Assembly: GCA_016202435.1 (NCBI GenBank)
Contig: JACQOR010000093.1
Span: 1 to 35,140, forward strand
Direction of reading: 5' to 3'
DNA: 35,140 nt
From: Chloroflexota bacterium
Lineage (GTDB): Bacteria > Chloroflexota > UBA6077 > SHYK01
How positions within the stretch are numbered: position 1 is the stretch's first letter; every line of letters starts with the position of its first letter. The notes beneath the pieces are model-generated. The model was given only the letters and a program-made list of their open reading frames with translations. It had not been told where the DNA came from and did no database searches. Positions 15,789-23,844 of this stretch are shown here, in pieces. A program made the position numbers and the translations under genes.

Positions 15789-16714
15789 GCGCCAGCCCCA
15801 CGCACATCCCTGTCCTCGCCGCCCCGTGCCTCGAACTCCTGCAGCCCGCACCAGGCGGTCGCTTCATCGACTGCACCGTGAACGGAGCCGGTCTCAGCAG
15901 CGCGATTCTGGGGCGGACAGCGCCGAACGGGCATCTGCTCGCCATCGACACTGACGGGGTTGCCCTCGGGCGAGCTCGGGAACGGCTCGCTATCTTCGGC
16001 GAACGTGTCATCTATGCCCAAGCCAATTTTCGGTCCCTGGAATCCGTGGCACGAGAAACCCGGTTCACTGAGGTTGACGGGGTCGTGATGGATCTGGGCC
16101 TCTCGTCGATTCAGCTCGACGATCGGGAACGAGGATTTGCTTTTTCCCAAGAGGGCCCACTGGACATGCGATACGACCAAACTCGAGGCCAACGCGCTGC
16201 TGACTTCGTCGCGACTGCCGACGCCGCGGAGATCGAACGCACGCTGCGAGCCTTCGGCGAAGAACCGCGCGCGCGACGGATCGCGGAGGCAATCGTTGCC
16301 CAAAGACGCCACCGCCCCATTGCCACCACGACCCAACTGGCCGATGTGGTCGCCAGTGTCACCGGACGACGCGGGCGGATTCATCCAGCTACCCGGACGT
16401 TCCAAGCGCTCCGGATTGCGGTCAATGATGAGCTGAACGCACTCCGCGAAGCATTGCCGCAAGCAGTCCGCTTGCTCCGACGTGGGGCGCGGCTGGCAGT
16501 AATTTCCTTCCATTCGCTGGAAGACCGAATGGTCAAGGCGTTCTTCGCGAGCCTGTCAGGACGGCCGGTTGAGTCGCGTCTCCCCGTGCCACCGCCCACT
16601 CCGCCAGCGGAGATTCGGATCATTACGAGGCATCCGGTCATGGCCCCCCCCGAAGAGAGAATGGCCAACCCCCGAAGCCGCAGTGCACGGCTCCGCGTGG
16701 CGGAGCGCGTCTAG
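15785..16714 (+). CDS. rsmH: 16S rRNA (cytosine1402-N4)-methyltransferase
   Basis: This enzyme (MraW) methylates N4 of C1402 of 16S rRNA in the P site. Family blocks present are HIPVLAAPCLELL at the start, VDGVVMDLGLSSIQLDD, RGFAFSQEGPLDMRYD, FQALRIAVNDELNAL, ISFHSLEDRMVK and the ending NPRSRSARLRVAE. The usual SAM-binding motif I (DGTxGxGGHS) reads DCTVNGAGLSS (29-39), so the GGH is lost. The 309-residue length is normal. It starts with GTG overlapping the mraZ stop. An eight-C run at 16644-16651 lies in the final coding part, but the reading frame through it matches the family. Confidence 0.94.
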   Translation: MSASPTHIPVLAAPCLELLQPAPGGRFIDCTVNGAGLSSAILGRTAPNGHLLAIDTDGVALGRARERLAIFGERVIYAQANFRSLESVARETRFTEVDGVVMDLGLSSIQLDDRERGFAFSQEGPLDMRYDQTRGQRAADFVATADAAEIERTLRAFGEEPRARRIAEAIVAQRRHRPIATTTQLADVVASVTGRRGRIHPATRTFQALRIAVNDELNALREALPQAVRLLRRGARLAVISFHSLEDRMVKAFFASLSGRPVESRLPVPPPTPPAEIRIITRHPVMAPPEERMANPRSRSARLRVAERV

Positions 16715-17175
16715 TGGCCGGAATTGCCCTCCCCTATCCCCGGCTCCGGGGACGGGTCGCCACTCGGTCCATGCCTCGGTTTGCGCCACCGTCCGAGCGG
16801 CTAGTCCTCTCCATCGGCGGCGCTCTCATCTTCATCACAGCAGTCCTGAACTTCTACGTGTTCCAGCTCAGCGTCGTGGCAACCAGTGCCTACCAAGTAC
16901 AAGACCTGCAACGCGAGCAGGACATCTGGGCCGCGCGTAACGCCCAGCTTCAGCTCGAATTGGCTAAGGCGCGTTCCCTGCGCTGGGTGGAGTACAAGTC
17001 TGTCACGCACCTGGGGATGGTCGGGGGGGAAGAGCCGATCTACCTGAAGGTGGACCTGGCGGACGGTCCGGATTGGCCACGATCCGTACCGGCACCGCCA
17101 GCGCCCTCTCGCTCAGTAGCTACCGATGCTCGCCTCCGAGGCCCCTTCATCTGGTTCCCCGGCAATGACGAGTGA
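16714..17175 (+). CDS. ftsL: FtsL/DivIC-like septum formation protein
   Basis: This 153-residue bitopic protein lies where ftsL always lies, between rsmH and ftsI. It has a ~30-residue basic cytoplasmic tail, one membrane segment (about 31-53), and a short outer coiled-coil (QVQDLQREQDIWAARNAQLQ, about 60-80), followed by a Pro-rich tail. FtsL joins FtsB/DivIC and FtsQ to activate FtsW/FtsI. Sequence identity to known FtsL is weak, as expected, so the call rests on topology and position. The GTG at 16714 shares a base with the rsmH stop; ATG at 16771 is an alternative. The stop overlaps ftsI by GTGA. Confidence 0.8.
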   Translation: MAGIALPYPRLRGRVATRSMPRFAPPSERLVLSIGGALIFITAVLNFYVFQLSVVATSAYQVQDLQREQDIWAARNAQLQLELAKARSLRWVEYKSVTHLGMVGGEEPIYLKVDLADGPDWPRSVPAPPAPSRSVATDARLRGPFIWFPGNDE

Positions 17176-18878
17176 TTCGAGCCTCTAACGGCGAGGAATG
17201 GCGGCTCGTCGTCCTGGGTTTGGCCATGGCAGCCGGCGCGTCGCTCATTGCACAGCATCTCTTCTGGTACCAGGTCGCCGACCAGACACAGCTCACCGAG
17301 ATGGCGACCGAGACCCGACAGCAGCGGCGGCCGATCATTCCCGAGCGCGGGGCACTGCTGGACACGAATGGCCGGCCGATGGCTGTGACCGTTACGTACC
17401 ACTCGGTCTACGTGCTCGGGTCGCAGATTAGGGAGACGGAAAAGCCGGTGGTCGCAAGCCGCCTTGCGACGATTCTCGGACTCGCGACGGACCAGGTGTT
17501 GAATCGAATTCGGGAAGCAGGTCGCGAATGGAAACCGTTGGCCGAGCGCGTTCCCTTTGCACTTGTGAGCCAGATCGAAGCGGCTCGTCTACCCGGGGTC
17601 GATCTCCGTCCGGCACAGGTCCGCGAGTATCCCGAGGGTAGCATCGCGCCCCAGATCCTGGGCTTCGTTGGGCGGGACGCCAGGGGGCTCAGCGGCATAG
17701 AGCTCACGATGGATGAAGAATTGGCAGGCAAGCCCGGCCTCCTAGTATCGGAACGCGACACAGAGGGGGGCGAGATCGCCCTCGGACGAAAACAGCTCGT
17801 TCCCGCGACCAGGGGCTCGGACCTGGTCCTGACCATCGACCGGCAGCTCCAGCGCTCGGCAGAACGAATCCTTGCTGACGCCATCCGGCAGAACAAGGGG
17901 GAAGGTGGCGTGATCCTGATAATGGAGCCCGCAACGGGAGCGCTTCTAGCGATGGCATCGCAGCCAACCTTCAGCCTGTCGCCCGACTTGAGGATCGAGT
18001 CCGGCCGCGATTATCTCTACAAACCGCTGCCCGTCACCGACACCTATGAGCCCGGTTCAGTTCTCAAACTCATGACGGTAGCGGCCGGCATCGACACCCA
18101 AACAGTCGGTCCTGAGACCCGCTATTTCGATAGTGGAACCGCACTCGTCGACGGCATCCCGATCCGGAACTGGGACGGGCGAGGGTACGGTACGGTTAGC
18201 GTGCAGCAGATTCTCCAGTACTCCCTGAACACCGGCGCACAGTGGATCGCCGCGCAGGTCGGGTCCGATCGTCTTTATCAATACCTAGAAGCATTCGGCT
18301 TTGGCCGCCCGACCGGCATACTCCTAAACGGTGAGGCAAGCGGCTCTTACCGAACGCCCCGAGATCCAGACTGGACCCGCCTCGACCTCGCTACCAATGC
18401 ATACGGTCAGTCGATTGCCGCCACGCCCCTGCAGGTCCTCTCCGCAGTGGCCGCCTTTGGAAACGGGGGCGTGCGGATGCGACCCCAGCTCGTTCGCGAG
18501 ATCCGGAGCGCGACGGGAAATCGCACTGTGCCACCCGAGCCGGTTCAGAGCGTCGTCTCCGAAGACACAGCCGCGACGATGCTGGACCTCATGACATCGG
18601 TGTGGAACCAACCCGCGCTGCGGACTAACTGGATCGCGGGCTACAGCATCGCCGGCAAGAGCGGTACGGCCGATATCGCGGGGCCAGGTGGCTACAATTC
18701 GGGGAAAACCTATGCGTCGTTCGTCGGCCTGGGCCCCATGCCAAGCCCGCGTTTCGCGGTCCTGGTCCGCGTCGACCAACCGGAAACCACTTGGGGCGGG
18801 CTGGCCGCAGCTCCGGCCCTGAGCGCCATGTTCCATGACATTTTCACTTACGAACGGGTTCCTCCTAGCCGCAACTAG
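17172..18878 (+). CDS. ftsI: septal peptidoglycan transpeptidase FtsI (class B penicillin-binding protein)
   Basis: This is the division transpeptidase that cross-links septal peptidoglycan and works with FtsW. It has one N-terminal membrane segment (about 12-30), a pedestal domain with the RG(A)LLD.NG block, and the transpeptidase domain. The catalytic motifs are all present: SVLK (Ser296), SLN (Ser351) and KSGT (Lys496). Its 568 residues are typical. No PASTA domains follow the transpeptidase domain, unlike many Firmicutes division PBPs. The GTG start overlaps the ftsL-like stop. The next 46 bases lead into murF; murE, often next, is absent. Confidence 0.95.
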   Translation: MIRASNGEEWRLVVLGLAMAAGASLIAQHLFWYQVADQTQLTEMATETRQQRRPIIPERGALLDTNGRPMAVTVTYHSVYVLGSQIRETEKPVVASRLATILGLATDQVLNRIREAGREWKPLAERVPFALVSQIEAARLPGVDLRPAQVREYPEGSIAPQILGFVGRDARGLSGIELTMDEELAGKPGLLVSERDTEGGEIALGRKQLVPATRGSDLVLTIDRQLQRSAERILADAIRQNKGEGGVILIMEPATGALLAMASQPTFSLSPDLRIESGRDYLYKPLPVTDTYEPGSVLKLMTVAAGIDTQTVGPETRYFDSGTALVDGIPIRNWDGRGYGTVSVQQILQYSLNTGAQWIAAQVGSDRLYQYLEAFGFGRPTGILLNGEASGSYRTPRDPDWTRLDLATNAYGQSIAATPLQVLSAVAAFGNGGVRMRPQLVREIRSATGNRTVPPEPVQSVVSEDTAATMLDLMTSVWNQPALRTNWIAGYSIAGKSGTADIAGPGGYNSGKTYASFVGLGPMPSPRFAVLVRVDQPETTWGGLAAAPALSAMFHDIFTYERVPPSRN

Positions 18879-18924
18879 AGCGCAGGGGTGAGTCCAGGAC
18901 AGCAGATGAGCGGGAGGAGGCGGC

Positions 18925-20319
18925 TTGTTCACTCTAGATGACGTCCTCCATGCGACCGGGGGGCGTCTCACCGGAGGTGCGCAGGCCGCAGGTCTCTCGG
19001 GAGTCAGCATCGACTCTCGGACAGTGAAACCCGGTCAACTGTTCGTCGCCTTCCGTGGCGAGCGCGAAGACGGGCACCGGTTCGTCGAAGAAGCGTTTCG
19101 GCGGGGCGCGGCCGCCGCCATGGTAGAGCAACTTCCGGAGGGCGTCGCCTGGTCCGCCTCCGGCTGGGACGGGCGTCCAATCGTTCTAGTGCCCCACGCG
19201 GGTGATGCGTTGACCTCGCTGGCCCGCGCCTGGCGGCAGCAGCAGCGAGCGGCAGTTGTCGGTGTCACTGGAAGCGTCGGCAAGACCACGACCAAAGAGG
19301 TCATCAGCGCACTCCTCATGCAGCGCCTTGGCGTGCTGCGCAGTGAGGCGAATCTCAACACGGACCTCGGTCTCGCAATCTCCCTCATGGATCTTGATGT
19401 GATGCATGATGTTGCGGTGCTCGAAATGGCCATGCACGACCTCGGCGAGATACGTGACCTCGCGCGCATGGCCCGACCCGAAATCGGAGTGGTCACCAAC
19501 GTCCTGCCCAGCCATCTCGAGCGCCTCGGGACAATCGAGCGTATTGCACAAGCCAAGCGCGAACTGGTTGAGGCGCTTCCCCCACAGGGGCTCGCCATCC
19601 TGAACGCGGACGACGAAAGGGTGTGCGTAATGACCGGCTGGTGCCAGGGACACACCATCCTCATTGGCACCTCGCCCGCCGCCGACCTTCGCGCGGCTAA
19701 CGTGCGTGGCCTTGGCCCTGGCGGCACCGAATGCGAGTTTGAGTACGAGGGCCGACGCCGACGGGCTCAACTCCAGCTACGGGGAAGCCATTCGATTTAC
19801 CCGGCGATGGCTGCAATCGCTTGTGCCATGCAGTTCGGCTTCGACTTCGATGAAGCGGTGGATGGCCTGGCCTTGGTAGCTCCGGGACCGCGGCTCTCAG
19901 TGATTCCGGCCCAGAGGGGGATCACCATCATTGACGATGCATACAACGCAAGCCCCGCTTCCACTATCGCAGCCCTGGACTTCCTCCAGCAGTTTGACGG
20001 CCGACGTGTTGCGGTCCTGGGCGACATGCTGGAACTCGGTGCGTACGAGGAAGAGGGCCATCGAACCGTTGGCCGCCGCGCAGTATCAGTTGCCAGCTGG
20101 CTCCTCGTCGTGGGACGCCGAGCCCGCCTCATCGGCGAAGAGGCCGTCAGCCATGGCTTGCCGGAAACCGAGGTTGAGTACTTCGACGAGTGTAGCCAGG
20201 TAATCGAGCGGCTGCGGCGGGCTTTGCGCCCGGGAGACTGCGTTCTGGTTAAGGGTTCGCACGCCATGCAGCTGGAGACTGTCGTCTCCGCACTCCAGCG
20301 GCTGCCTGAATTGGCCTGA
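18925..20319 (+). CDS. murF: UDP-N-acetylmuramoyl-tripeptide--D-alanyl-D-alanine ligase
   Basis: This cytoplasmic Mur ligase adds the D-Ala-D-Ala dipeptide to UDP-MurNAc-tripeptide using ATP. The N-terminal substrate domain includes GVSIDSRTVKPGQLFVAFRG. The ATP loop is GVTGSVGKTTTKE (about 113-125), followed by the MurF-type EANLNTDLGLAISLM, then VTNVLPSHLERLG, and IDDAYNASPAST in the C-terminal domain. The DAYNA(S)P motif is diagnostic for MurF over MurE. The TTG start at 18925 follows GGGAGGAGG, a strong ribosome site. The length (464) is normal. Confidence 0.94.
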   Translation: MFTLDDVLHATGGRLTGGAQAAGLSGVSIDSRTVKPGQLFVAFRGEREDGHRFVEEAFRRGAAAAMVEQLPEGVAWSASGWDGRPIVLVPHAGDALTSLARAWRQQQRAAVVGVTGSVGKTTTKEVISALLMQRLGVLRSEANLNTDLGLAISLMDLDVMHDVAVLEMAMHDLGEIRDLARMARPEIGVVTNVLPSHLERLGTIERIAQAKRELVEALPPQGLAILNADDERVCVMTGWCQGHTILIGTSPAADLRAANVRGLGPGGTECEFEYEGRRRRAQLQLRGSHSIYPAMAAIACAMQFGFDFDEAVDGLALVAPGPRLSVIPAQRGITIIDDAYNASPASTIAALDFLQQFDGRRVAVLGDMLELGAYEEEGHRTVGRRAVSVASWLLVVGRRARLIGEEAVSHGLPETEVEYFDECSQVIERLRRALRPGDCVLVKGSHAMQLETVVSALQRLPELA

Positions 20320-20327
20320 CGGACCCG

Positions 20328-21287
20328 GTGTCATACGCTCTGTTCGTCGGGGGAGTGACGTTCGCCTGCGCCCTCATTGCAGGATACCCGCTCCTGATAC
20401 TGCTGGGACAGCTGGGGGTCGGCAAGCAGATCCGAGCCGAGCTACCCGACACCCACCAGGTCAAGGTGGGGACGCTGACGATGGGGGGCATCCTGATATG
20501 GGGCTCGGCATTCGCGGCAACCGCCATTTTCAACATCGTCAACAGTCGATCCATCGTTGTGCCCCTGCTGGCCACCGCTGCGACCGGCCTGCTCGGCGCT
20601 ATTGACGATCTGCTGCCATTGGTGCGAGAGTCCGGCGAGGGCCTGAGCGCCCGCCTCAAGTTCGCTGTACTCTTGGTCATTGCACTCGTTGTTGCGACAG
20701 CCACCTACCTGGCGCTCGGCCTCGACTACCTCTTCATTCCCACCAGCCTCGAGCGCTGGCACCTCGGCATCTTCTACGTGCCGCTGGCAGCCTTCGCCAT
20801 CGTGGCCACAGCCAACGCAGTGAACCTCACCGACGGCCTCGATAGCCTCGCGGGTGTTTGCGCCGCTGTGGCTTTCGTCGCCTATGGAATCATCGCCCAT
20901 CTCCAAGGCCAGGCCCCTTTGGTCACCTTCTGCTTTACTGTCGTCGGCGCGCTCCTGGCATTCTTGTGGTTCAATGCCCATCCCGCCCAGTTGCTCATGG
21001 GCGACACCGGCTCGCTAGCTATCGGCGCCGCTCTCGCAACCGTGGCTTTGATGACCGGGCACCTCCTGCTCCTACCGCTCATCGGTTGCGTGTTTGTCGC
21101 CGAGACAATCTCGGTCATGATGCAGGTCGGCTACTTCAAGCTGACTGGCGGACGCCGCCTGTTTCGCATGTCGCCGCTCCACCACCATTTCGAGATGCTA
21201 GGCTGGTCGGAGACACACATCGCGCAACGCTTCTGGCTGGTGAGCATGTTTGCGGCAATGGTCGGCGTCGCGCTGGCATTGGTCTAG
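20328..21287 (+). CDS. mraY: phospho-N-acetylmuramoyl-pentapeptide transferase
   Basis: This polytopic membrane enzyme transfers phospho-MurNAc-pentapeptide to undecaprenyl phosphate, forming lipid I. It has about nine to ten hydrophobic segments and the family motifs DTHQVKVGTLTMGG, IDDLLPLVR, NAVNLTDGLDSLAG, LLMGDTGSLAIG and the histidine motif SPLHHHFEMLG. The first motif usually reads GTPTMGG; here Pro is replaced by Leu. The GTG start follows murF by 8 bases with only a weak ribosome site. The length (319) is normal. Confidence 0.95.
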   Translation: MSYALFVGGVTFACALIAGYPLLILLGQLGVGKQIRAELPDTHQVKVGTLTMGGILIWGSAFAATAIFNIVNSRSIVVPLLATAATGLLGAIDDLLPLVRESGEGLSARLKFAVLLVIALVVATATYLALGLDYLFIPTSLERWHLGIFYVPLAAFAIVATANAVNLTDGLDSLAGVCAAVAFVAYGIIAHLQGQAPLVTFCFTVVGALLAFLWFNAHPAQLLMGDTGSLAIGAALATVALMTGHLLLLPLIGCVFVAETISVMMQVGYFKLTGGRRLFRMSPLHHHFEMLGWSETHIAQRFWLVSMFAAMVGVALALV

Positions 21288-21290
21288 CTG

Positions 21291-22724
21291 ATGGACGGCA
21301 ACCTCACCGAATCGGCAAAGGAACGGCTGCGCGGCTTTCGCGGGCGGACGATTGGCATCGTCGGTCTCGGCCGTGAAGGACTCGATCTGGTTCGATTCTT
21401 GTGCGGCCACGGTGCGCAGATAACGGTCAGCGACTCTGCCAACGCCCCAACGCTGGCTTTGACCCTGGACAGCCTGCGCGATCTCCCCGTCCGGTACCTG
21501 CTGGGTAACCAACTGGGCAGCGACCTCATGAATTGCGATGAAATCCTCGTGAGCCCGGGCGTAGCTCGGTCCGCGCCTGTCGTAGCGGAGCCCGCCGCGG
21601 CTGGGATTCCGGTCTCAAGCGCCACGCGGCTCTATTTCGAGTTGTGTCCGGGTCCCGTCCTCGCTGTAACAGGCAGCAGCGGCAAGACGACCACTACAAC
21701 TTTGATCGGTCGAATGCTCCGCGCCGCCGGCCTACCCACACTCGTGGGGGGGAACATCGGCACACCCATGCTGGCACAAATGGAATCGGCGACCCCATCC
21801 ACCTGGTCCGTCTTGGAGCTGAGCAGTTTTCAGCTAGAGGATATGACCCAATCGCCGCGGGTTGGCGCGGTCCTCAACATCACTCCAAATCATCTGGATC
21901 GCCACGTGGACATGGAAGAGTACATCCAGGCAAAGGGAAACCTGATCCGCTTCCAGCGCGAGGACGATGTCGCCGTGCTCAACGCGGACGATCCCATAGT
22001 TTGCACGTTGCCCGGGCACGGACGTGCCGTGTTCTTCAGCCTCCAGGGTCCGGTGGACGGGACCTGGCTCGAAGGAAATCAGTTGGTGGCAGGGGGGAGG
22101 ATCCCTGCCCTCGGTGGAACCCACATAGACGCTCCCGGACCCTTCCTCACCACCACTCAGATTCCGCTTAGGGGGCTGCACAACGTCGCCAACGTCCTCG
22201 CGGCTAGCGCCGCCGCGCTCAGCGTAGGCTGCCCGGTCGCCAGCATCGCGGAAGTCGTTCGGAGCTTTCGTCCTGTCCCCCACCGCATCGAGATCGTCGC
22301 CGAAGTGGAGGGCGTGACCTACGTCAATGACTCCATCGCCACGTCGCCGGAGCGCTCGATGGCTGCCCTGGCGTCCTTCGAGGAGCCCATCGTGCTGATC
22401 GCAGGCGGCCGCGACAAGCACCTGCCAATGGAGGATTGGGCACGCGCCATCGGCGAACGGGTGAGGGCCGTCGTTCTCGTAGGTGAGGCCTCCGGCCAAA
22501 TCCGGGCCGCCCTGAAGGCAGCCGCGGCGAGATGCCCAGTCGAATCCGCCGGGTCCTTCGCGCAAGTCGTCCCCATGGCGCGCCGTCTAGCTCGGAGAGG
22601 GGACGTCGTGCTGCTCTCTCCCGGGTGCACCAGCTTCGATGAGTTTCGAGACTACGAAGCGCGTGGCGAAGCCTTCCGGACCGCCGTTCGCGAACTCCAG
22701 AAAGATGACTCCATTGCTGGCTGA
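21291..22724 (+). CDS. murD: UDP-N-acetylmuramoylalanine--D-glutamate ligase
   Basis: This cytoplasmic Mur ligase adds D-glutamate to UDP-MurNAc-L-Ala. It starts with a Rossmann-like region (GIVGLGREGLDLVRFL), followed by EILVSPGV, the ATP loop VTGSSGKTTTTTLIG, GGNIGTPML, LELSSFQLEDM, ITPNHLDRH, and the C-terminal VNDSIATSP and ILLSPGCTSFDEF-like ending (here VLLSPGCTSFDEF). At 477 residues it is slightly longer than the family average of about 440-460. The ATG at 21291 follows mraY by 3 bases. The last 20 bases overlap ftsW. Confidence 0.95.
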   Translation: MDGNLTESAKERLRGFRGRTIGIVGLGREGLDLVRFLCGHGAQITVSDSANAPTLALTLDSLRDLPVRYLLGNQLGSDLMNCDEILVSPGVARSAPVVAEPAAAGIPVSSATRLYFELCPGPVLAVTGSSGKTTTTTLIGRMLRAAGLPTLVGGNIGTPMLAQMESATPSTWSVLELSSFQLEDMTQSPRVGAVLNITPNHLDRHVDMEEYIQAKGNLIRFQREDDVAVLNADDPIVCTLPGHGRAVFFSLQGPVDGTWLEGNQLVAGGRIPALGGTHIDAPGPFLTTTQIPLRGLHNVANVLAASAAALSVGCPVASIAEVVRSFRPVPHRIEIVAEVEGVTYVNDSIATSPERSMAALASFEEPIVLIAGGRDKHLPMEDWARAIGERVRAVVLVGEASGQIRAALKAAAARCPVESAGSFAQVVPMARRLARRGDVVLLSPGCTSFDEFRDYEARGEAFRTAVRELQKDDSIAG

Positions 22725-23844
22725 GCTCAGACGGATCGACCTCGGACTGCTGCTCGCGATCCTCGTGCTGGTCGCGATTGGCGTTGAGATGGTGTTCAGC
22801 GCATCCTTTGTCGTCGCGCACAACCAGTTCGGAGACGGCACCTACTTCCTCACTCGGCACCTTTTCTGGATCGCTATCGGCCTCGTGGCACTCGCCGTAG
22901 GCGCCAGCATTGACTACCGAATTCTGCCACGTTTTGCCGTGGTCATCTATCTGGGTAGCCTCGCCCTCCTCGCCCTGGTGCTCATCCCGGGACTCGGTCA
23001 GGTCACCTACGGTTCGGCCCGCTGGCTGAACCTCGGCCCGCTTTCTTTCCAACCCAGCGAGGTAACCAAGGTCGCCCTGGTCATCTACCTCGCTAGCTGG
23101 CTCGCCAAGGTCGGTGACACCGTGAATGACCTAAGGGGCGGGATCATTCCTTTTTCCTTGATCCTCCTACTCACAGCCGGCCTTGTGCTGCTGGAGCCCA
23201 ACCTGGGTACCGCAACTGTGCTGACCGCTACGGCCGCGTCCACTTTCTTCGTCGCCGGTGTCAGTCTGGTCCATACTCTGAGCGCTGCGCTTGTCGGCGC
23301 CGGCGGTATTGCCGTCCTCATGGGGCTCGCTCACTCAGCTGCTGGCGGAGGCTACTGGTCGCAGCGCGTCGAAGCGTTCATGGACCCGTGGCTCTACGCC
23401 GAGGGCATCGGCTGGCAGACTACGCAGACGTTGCTAGCCTTGGGTTCTGGAGGCCTCACCGGCCTCGGCCTCGGGGCGGGCCGCCAAAAATACTACTACG
23501 TCCCCAACGCCCACACAGACAGCATCTTTGCGATCGTCGGAGAGGAAATCGGCTTTGTCGGGACGTCCCTGGTGCTGGCCTTGTTCCTGTTTATCGCCTG
23601 GCGGGGACTCGCCATCGCCTTTTCGGCGCCCGATCCTCTCGGACGGCTCCTGGCAGCAGGGATCACGTCGATGATTGTCTGGCAGGCGCTACTGAACATG
23701 GCCGTCATCAGCAATACCATCCCCTTCACTGGGGAACCGCTGCCATTCATCAGCTACGGGGGCTCCGCCATGGTAGTCAACCTTTCGGCAGCCGGCATCC
23801 TCCTGAGTGTCTCGCGCCGGGCCCAAAGGTTACCGGATGGCTAG
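22705..23844 (+). CDS. ftsW: septal peptidoglycan polymerase FtsW (SEDS family)
   Basis: FtsW polymerises lipid II into septal glycan strands together with FtsI. The protein has about ten hydrophobic segments and the SEDS hallmarks ARWLNLGPLSFQPSE near the first third, VLLEPNLGTA, and GEPLPFISYGGSAM near the C-terminus. It was assigned to FtsW rather than RodA by position in the dcw cluster. The ATG at 22705 is preferred (379 residues, normal length); the longer start at 22639 would overlap murD by 86 bases. The stop overlaps the murC start by 8 bases. No murG lies between ftsW and murC. Confidence 0.93.
   Translation: MTPLLAELRRIDLGLLLAILVLVAIGVEMVFSASFVVAHNQFGDGTYFLTRHLFWIAIGLVALAVGASIDYRILPRFAVVIYLGSLALLALVLIPGLGQVTYGSARWLNLGPLSFQPSEVTKVALVIYLASWLAKVGDTVNDLRGGIIPFSLILLLTAGLVLLEPNLGTATVLTATAASTFFVAGVSLVHTLSAALVGAGGIAVLMGLAHSAAGGGYWSQRVEAFMDPWLYAEGIGWQTTQTLLALGSGGLTGLGLGAGRQKYYYVPNAHTDSIFAIVGEEIGFVGTSLVLALFLFIAWRGLAIAFSAPDPLGRLLAAGITSMIVWQALLNMAVISNTIPFTGEPLPFISYGGSAMVVNLSAAGILLSVSRRAQRLPDG

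Noticed and set aside
15314-16513. 399-codon minus-strand open frame opposite mraZ and rsmH
   Set aside because: It overlaps two well-supported genes and encodes low-complexity Arg/Ser/Pro-rich sequence without recognisable domains.
16644-16651. Eight-C tract in rsmH as a phase-variation switch
   Set aside because: The reading frame through the tract matches the conserved RsmH C-terminus, and an essential-cluster gene is an unlikely phase-variable target.
21834-23052. Long minus-strand frames opposite murD and ftsW
   Set aside because: They are shadows of conserved genes with no ribosome sites or homologous motifs.
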